Below are positions 60,623 through 64,000 of a DNA stretch of 64,000 nucleotides, one piece after another. How positions within the stretch are numbered: position 1 is the stretch's first letter; the number at the start of each line of letters is the position of its first letter. This DNA comes from JASHVB01 sp035508435 (lineage in GTDB: Bacteria; Pseudomonadota; Alphaproteobacteria; Acetobacterales; Acetobacteraceae), in NCBI GenBank assembly GCA_035508435.1, contig DATJNA010000136.1, forward strand, positions 49,227-113,226, written 5' to 3'. The position numbers and the translations under genes were made by a program. Below the pieces are notes generated by a model. It searched no databases. It saw nothing but the letters and a program-made list of their open reading frames with translations, and was not told the origin of the DNA.

Positions 60623-61627
60623 ATGAGTGAACGCACCCTCCCCATCGATGCGGAGGAATCCCGCACCTCATTCCTCACCGAGTTGCAACACCGGCTGCCG
60701 CTGGAAACCTATGTCCTGGCGCTGACCGTGCTGCTGTGGATCACGCTCGGGGTGGTCTCGCCGTATTTCTGGACCGAAGGCAACGTCACCAACATCCTGC
60801 GCCAGGTCTCGATCGACGCGATCCTGGCGTTCGGCTCGTTGTTCCCGATCATCCTCGCCGGCATCGACCTGTCGGTGGGATCGGTTGCCGGCCTCAGCGG
60901 CGTGGTGTTCAGCATGTTGGTGGCCGACGGCGACGTCAGCCTGGTGCCCGCGTTGGCGGCGACGCTGGCGATGGGTGTCGCGATCGGCGTCATCAACGGC
61001 TGGGCGATCGACCGGCTGGGCATTCCGCCCTTCATCGTCACCCTGGCCGGTTTGCAAGGCTATCGCGGTCTCGCACTGCTGCTGTCCGGCGGCATGACGA
61101 TTTCCGGCATGCCCGCGGGGCTGCAAAGCTTCTCGCTCTCGTCTGTGGCGCACATCCCCACCTTGTTCCTGCTGATGGCGGCGATCGGGTTCTGCGCGCA
61201 TTTCCTGCTCGCCTACACGCGGCTCGGCCGGTACATGTACGCGATCGGCAGCAACGCCGAGGCGGCGCGGCGCGTCGGCATTCGCGTGATCCACGTGACC
61301 ACCATTGCCTATGCGTTGGCCGCCTTGTTTGCGACCATCTCCGGGCTGCTGCTGGTGGCGCGTCTGTCGATGGGCAGTCCCACGGCGGCGACCGGTTCCG
61401 AACTCGAAGCCATCGCTGCGGCCGTGGTCGGCGGCGCCAGCTTGTTCGGCGGACGCGGCACCATTCTCGGCTGCTTCATCGGCGCGCTATTGTTCACCAC
61501 GCTCGGCAATGGCGCCAACTTGCTCGGCATCAATTCGTTCTGGCAGATGGTGATCGAGGGCTTGCTGATCGCGTTCGTCGTCTATTTCGACAATGTGCAA
61601 AAGCGTCGGCAGGCCGGGATACGGTGA
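60623..61627 (+). CDS. Sugar ABC transporter permease (RbsC/FrcC-like)
   Basis: This 334-residue CUT2 permease has about ten hydrophobic segments. Landmarks are ILAGIDLSVGSVAGLSGVVFSMLVA, WAIDRLGIPPFIVTLAGLQGYRGLALLLSGG (each in parts), YAIGSNAEAARRVGI and the late AAAVVGGASLFGGRGTILGCFIGALLF (family core VGGASLFGGRG). The N-terminal 30 residues are polar. The stop is embedded in a short GGTGAC/GTCACC inverted repeat. It completes the ATPase, binding protein, permease set and converges on the hypothetical gene. Confidence 0.94.
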   Translation: MSERTLPIDAEESRTSFLTELQHRLPLETYVLALTVLLWITLGVVSPYFWTEGNVTNILRQVSIDAILAFGSLFPIILAGIDLSVGSVAGLSGVVFSMLVADGDVSLVPALAATLAMGVAIGVINGWAIDRLGIPPFIVTLAGLQGYRGLALLLSGGMTISGMPAGLQSFSLSSVAHIPTLFLLMAAIGFCAHFLLAYTRLGRYMYAIGSNAEAARRVGIRVIHVTTIAYALAALFATISGLLLVARLSMGSPTAATGSELEAIAAAVVGGASLFGGRGTILGCFIGALLFTTLGNGANLLGINSFWQMVIEGLLIAFVVYFDNVQKRRQAGIR

Positions 61628-61810
61628 CGCGTGGTCACCGCCGCGCGATGGCTGCCGCGCGCGTTGGCTCACCTCCGGTGGTGTGGGGGCCCGTCGAGGC
61701 AGGTCGTTGCAGAACGGTTGGCGAGGCCGGAATCAGGATGGCGGGGCCGCCATGCGGCGGTCCCGTGGGTTTCCTGGCAGGTGCGCCGGATCAGGCGCGC
61801 GGCAACGCGC

Positions 61811-62944
61811 TCAGGACGGACTGGCGCGCGCGGCGCAACACCCGCGCCGCGACGGCGAATACCCAGAGTTCGCAGCGTGATGAACGTTACTTATCTGCAA
61901 CGATCGGTTGCCGGCGGGCGATGCGACGTGGCGGCGGCAGGAAGATCGCATCGCGCGCGGCGACGCTCGCGCTGAGCTGCGGCGCGCGGCCGGCCTGATC
62001 ATGCCGTGATCCGAGGCCGGTGACGTTGCATCGCGGCGGCGTGCGTCGGACAGCGGCGAGATCGACGGCGCGGCATCGAGCGCGTTGTGCGGGGCCGGCG
62101 GCGGGCAAGCCTCGGGCGATGCAGGTTGCATGCTCTCGAGCGGCGGCTGCGGCAGAGGCGTGGCGTCCGGAGCGGTCTCCGGTGCATCGATAGCGACAAT
62201 AACGGCGGCGTTGTCCGGCTGGGCTGCCATTGGCATGTCAGGCAGCGGGTCCGGTGACGCGGGCGATGGGTCCGGCGCGGCATCGGCCGGGGCGATTGAC
62301 GCGGCATCGGGCGCGTCGGCCGGCGTGGCTTGCCGCGGGGCGCCGCCGCGGACCTCACCGAGACGGGCCCACAGGGTGGCAAACAGCTCCATCGGATCCG
62401 GCGTGTCGGCGCCCTCCGGCAGTGCCAGGAGGTAGTCGGTGAGCCCGGAAAACATGAACAGCAGGATGTCGGGATCGCATTCCTCGAGCGGCGTGTTGAG
62501 AAATGCACAGGCTTCCGGGGTGAGTGAGGGGAAAGCCTGCGGAGTAAAGTACATGACGTCCGCGTCGGGGAATTGCTCGCGGCTGCGCCGTGCGGACCGG
62601 CGGCCGGCGAAACGCGCGAGCCGGCCCGGGCGTGCCGGCTCCGGTGACGGGGCGGCCGCGGCGGTGCGCGGCTTGCGCGGACCAGGCGCACGCATGGGCG
62701 CGGGACGAGCGTCGGCATCGCCGGCCAGCATGGACGCGGGACGAGCGTCGGCATCGCGGGCCATGGAGTCGTGGCCGACGCTGGGTTGCGAGGCGATCGG
62801 GCGCCGCAGGATGCCGGCGTGAGCCAGGCCACCGGCGACAGCATTGCGCACCGCGCCGCCGAGCCGGCGGACGAAGCGCACACCCATCCCTTGGCGGGGC
62901 GGTGGGGAAATATCAGTGGCTGTGAGGCAAGCGGACTGGGACAT
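61811..62944 (-). CDS. Hypothetical proline/alanine-rich protein
   Basis: This 377-residue product has no family match. Most is Ala/Pro/Asp-rich and probably disordered. A compact, better-coding core reads FPDADVMYFTPQAFPSLTP, FLNTPLEECDPDILLFMFSG and LTDYLLALPEGADTPDPMEL. Two 12-residue units, DADARPASMLAG and DADARPAPMRAP, come from a short DNA repeat (62680-62765). No good ribosome site precedes 62944; an internal ATG near 62887 is an alternative. The C-terminal 60 residues are Ser/Arg-rich and may be a wrong-frame tail. It diverges from hisS across 225 gene-free bases. Confidence 0.45.
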   Translation of the reverse strand: MSQSACLTATDISPPPRQGMGVRFVRRLGGAVRNAVAGGLAHAGILRRPIASQPSVGHDSMARDADARPASMLAGDADARPAPMRAPGPRKPRTAAAAPSPEPARPGRLARFAGRRSARRSREQFPDADVMYFTPQAFPSLTPEACAFLNTPLEECDPDILLFMFSGLTDYLLALPEGADTPDPMELFATLWARLGEVRGGAPRQATPADAPDAASIAPADAAPDPSPASPDPLPDMPMAAQPDNAAVIVAIDAPETAPDATPLPQPPLESMQPASPEACPPPAPHNALDAAPSISPLSDARRRDATSPASDHGMIRPAARRSSARASPRAMRSSCRRHVASPAGNRSLQISNVHHAANSGYSPSRRGCCAARASPS

Positions 62945-63169
62945 GAGGAAGATCGCTCTCAGCGCTCCGGTGGGGAGCGTGGTTGCAACGCGCTGGTTCT
63001 ACCGCACTGACTAACGTATGTCAATAAAAATAACAATCGGGGCAGCCCGCGAAGAAGACGCCGGCCTCGGCCCGGGCGACTGCCAGTGCGGAAGCCTTCC
63101 CGCCATTGACAACCCGGCTCGCCTCCCCCAGTCGCAGCCGCGTCATCGCATCCCCATTTACCGAAGCCC

Positions 63170-64000
63170 ATGGCAACCGAACTGCAGCCGCCCCGCGGCA
63201 CCCACGACCTGATCGGCGAGGAGCAACGCCGCCACACCCGTGTGGTGGAGACCGCGCGCCGCATCGCCGCCGCCTACGGCTTCGACGAGTGGTCCACGCC
63301 GATCTTCGAGGACACCCGCGTGTTTGCCCGCACGCTGGGGGACACCTCTGACGTCGTCACCAAGGAGATGTACAGCTTCACCGACCGCGGCGGCGACGCG
63401 ATCACGCTGCGGCCGGAATTCACCGCCGGCGTCTGCCGCGCCCTGGTCTCCAACGGCCTGACCCAGTCGCTGCCGCAGAAGGTGTTCCTGGCCGGCGCGG
63501 TCTTCCGTTACGACCGGCCGCAGAAGGGCCGCTACCGGCAGTTCCACCAGATCGACATCGAGGTGCTGGGATCGGCCGAACCGCTCGCCGATGCCGAGGT
63601 GATTGCCTGCGGCTGGGACGTGATCTCCGCGCTCGGCCTGGCGGACAGCGTGGTGCTGGAACTGAATACGCTGGGCGACAAGGACAGCCGTGCGGCCTAC
63701 CGCGACGCGCTGGTGGCCTATTTCACCCGCCACCAGGCGGCGCTGTCGCAGGACAGCCAGGCCCGGCTGGGGCGCAACCCGATGCGCATCCTGGACAGCA
63801 AGGACCCCGGCGACCGGCGCCTGATCGCGGACGCTCCGGTGATCACGCCGTTCCTGACGCCCGCCGCCGCCGGCTTCTATGCGGGCGTCAAGCACGCGCT
63901 GGCGAGCCTCGGCGTGCCGTTCACCGAGAACCCGCGGATCGTCCGCGGGCTGGACTATTACGGCCACACCGCGTTCGAGTTCATCACCACGAAGCTTGGT
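63170..64000 (+). CDS. hisS: Histidyl-tRNA synthetase, 5' part
   Basis: This class II synthetase charges tRNA(His). The first 277 codons are inside the window and the gene continues past the end. Motifs are PPRGTHDLIGEEQ near the start, motif 1/2 LRPEFTAGVCRAL and FRYDRPQKGRYRQFHQIDIEVLG (in parts), and the HisRS-specific GLDYYGHTAFEF at the very end. An ATG at 63170 matches the usual N-terminus (MATELQPPRGTHD). It diverges from the hypothetical gene. The C-terminal anticodon-binding domain lies beyond the window. Confidence 0.97.
   Translation, partial: MATELQPPRGTHDLIGEEQRRHTRVVETARRIAAAYGFDEWSTPIFEDTRVFARTLGDTSDVVTKEMYSFTDRGGDAITLRPEFTAGVCRALVSNGLTQSLPQKVFLAGAVFRYDRPQKGRYRQFHQIDIEVLGSAEPLADAEVIACGWDVISALGLADSVVLELNTLGDKDSRAAYRDALVAYFTRHQAALSQDSQARLGRNPMRILDSKDPGDRRLIADAPVITPFLTPAAAGFYAGVKHALASLGVPFTENPRIVRGLDYYGHTAFEFITTKLG

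Noticed and set aside
1..64000. tRNA, rRNA, prophage, insertion sequence or riboswitch
   Set aside because: I saw no cloverleaf, rRNA core, transposase, integrase or phage gene, and no convincing riboswitch. A covariance-model search would be needed to exclude small RNAs.

Overview
The window is high-GC DNA packed with genes on both strands. Its gene content points to an alphaproteobacterium, most likely Rhodospirillales/Acetobacteraceae. The evidence is the kdsD-lptC-lptA-lptB block running into rpoN, a lepB-rnc-era cluster, a DUF1178 gene, a FrcA-type half-size sugar ATPase and an IalB-like secreted protein. The placement is an inference from gene order; no rRNA or tRNA gene was found to confirm it.

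Layout. 1-620 is the end of a luciferase-like flavin oxidoreductase. 629-6070 (minus) holds rpoN and the LPS-export genes lptB, lptA, lptC and kdsD, whose coding ends overlap by 4 nt. nth and an ACS-type MFS carrier follow. 8767-15389 (minus) is a signalling/metabolic block: a REC-EAL protein, a BvgS-like hybrid kinase, an MFS exporter and a haem-oxygenase-like (HDO) putative diiron oxidase. hrpB, era-rnc-lepB and a GST follow, then a repeat island, DUF1178, a minisatellite-bearing SEL1-type secreted protein and a divergent TAXI binding protein.

25512-31319 (minus) carries grxC, an unpartnered CoA-transferase A subunit and a 1522-residue RTX/beta-repeat secreted protein. 31691-34730 (plus) has an amidohydrolase, a TetR remnant and a split tyrosinase: a catalytic subunit plus a detached C-terminal beta-sandwich gene with a 4-nt overlap. 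An MFS gene, a gene-free stretch, an aldo/keto reductase and an M19 dipeptidase follow. 39516-45529 is a complete peptide-type ABC importer. 45564-48587 (minus) is a sugar-type ABC importer without its ATPase.

glnS, a small lipoprotein and a GNAT precede a large MFS-PlsC-AMP-ligase fusion of Aas type. That fusion contains an in-frame copy of a GC-rich palindromic repeat that is also found intergenically near 7.3 kb. Next come two minisatellites, an HtrA-like protease, what looks like the first 20 codons of a lost response regulator, and a histidine kinase. A FrcACB-like sugar importer, a proline-rich hypothetical protein and the 5' part of hisS complete the window.

The most interesting observations are the HDO-like oxidase with its co-directional MFS and kinase genes, the split tyrosinase, the repeat carried inside the Aas-like coding sequence, and the protease/kinase pair that seems to have lost its response regulator. 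Two repeat families recur: a GTCATTGCGAG palindrome (full copies at 21.6 and 48.6 kb, a half-type copy at 42.5 kb) and the GC-rich palindrome (7.3 and 54.0 kb).
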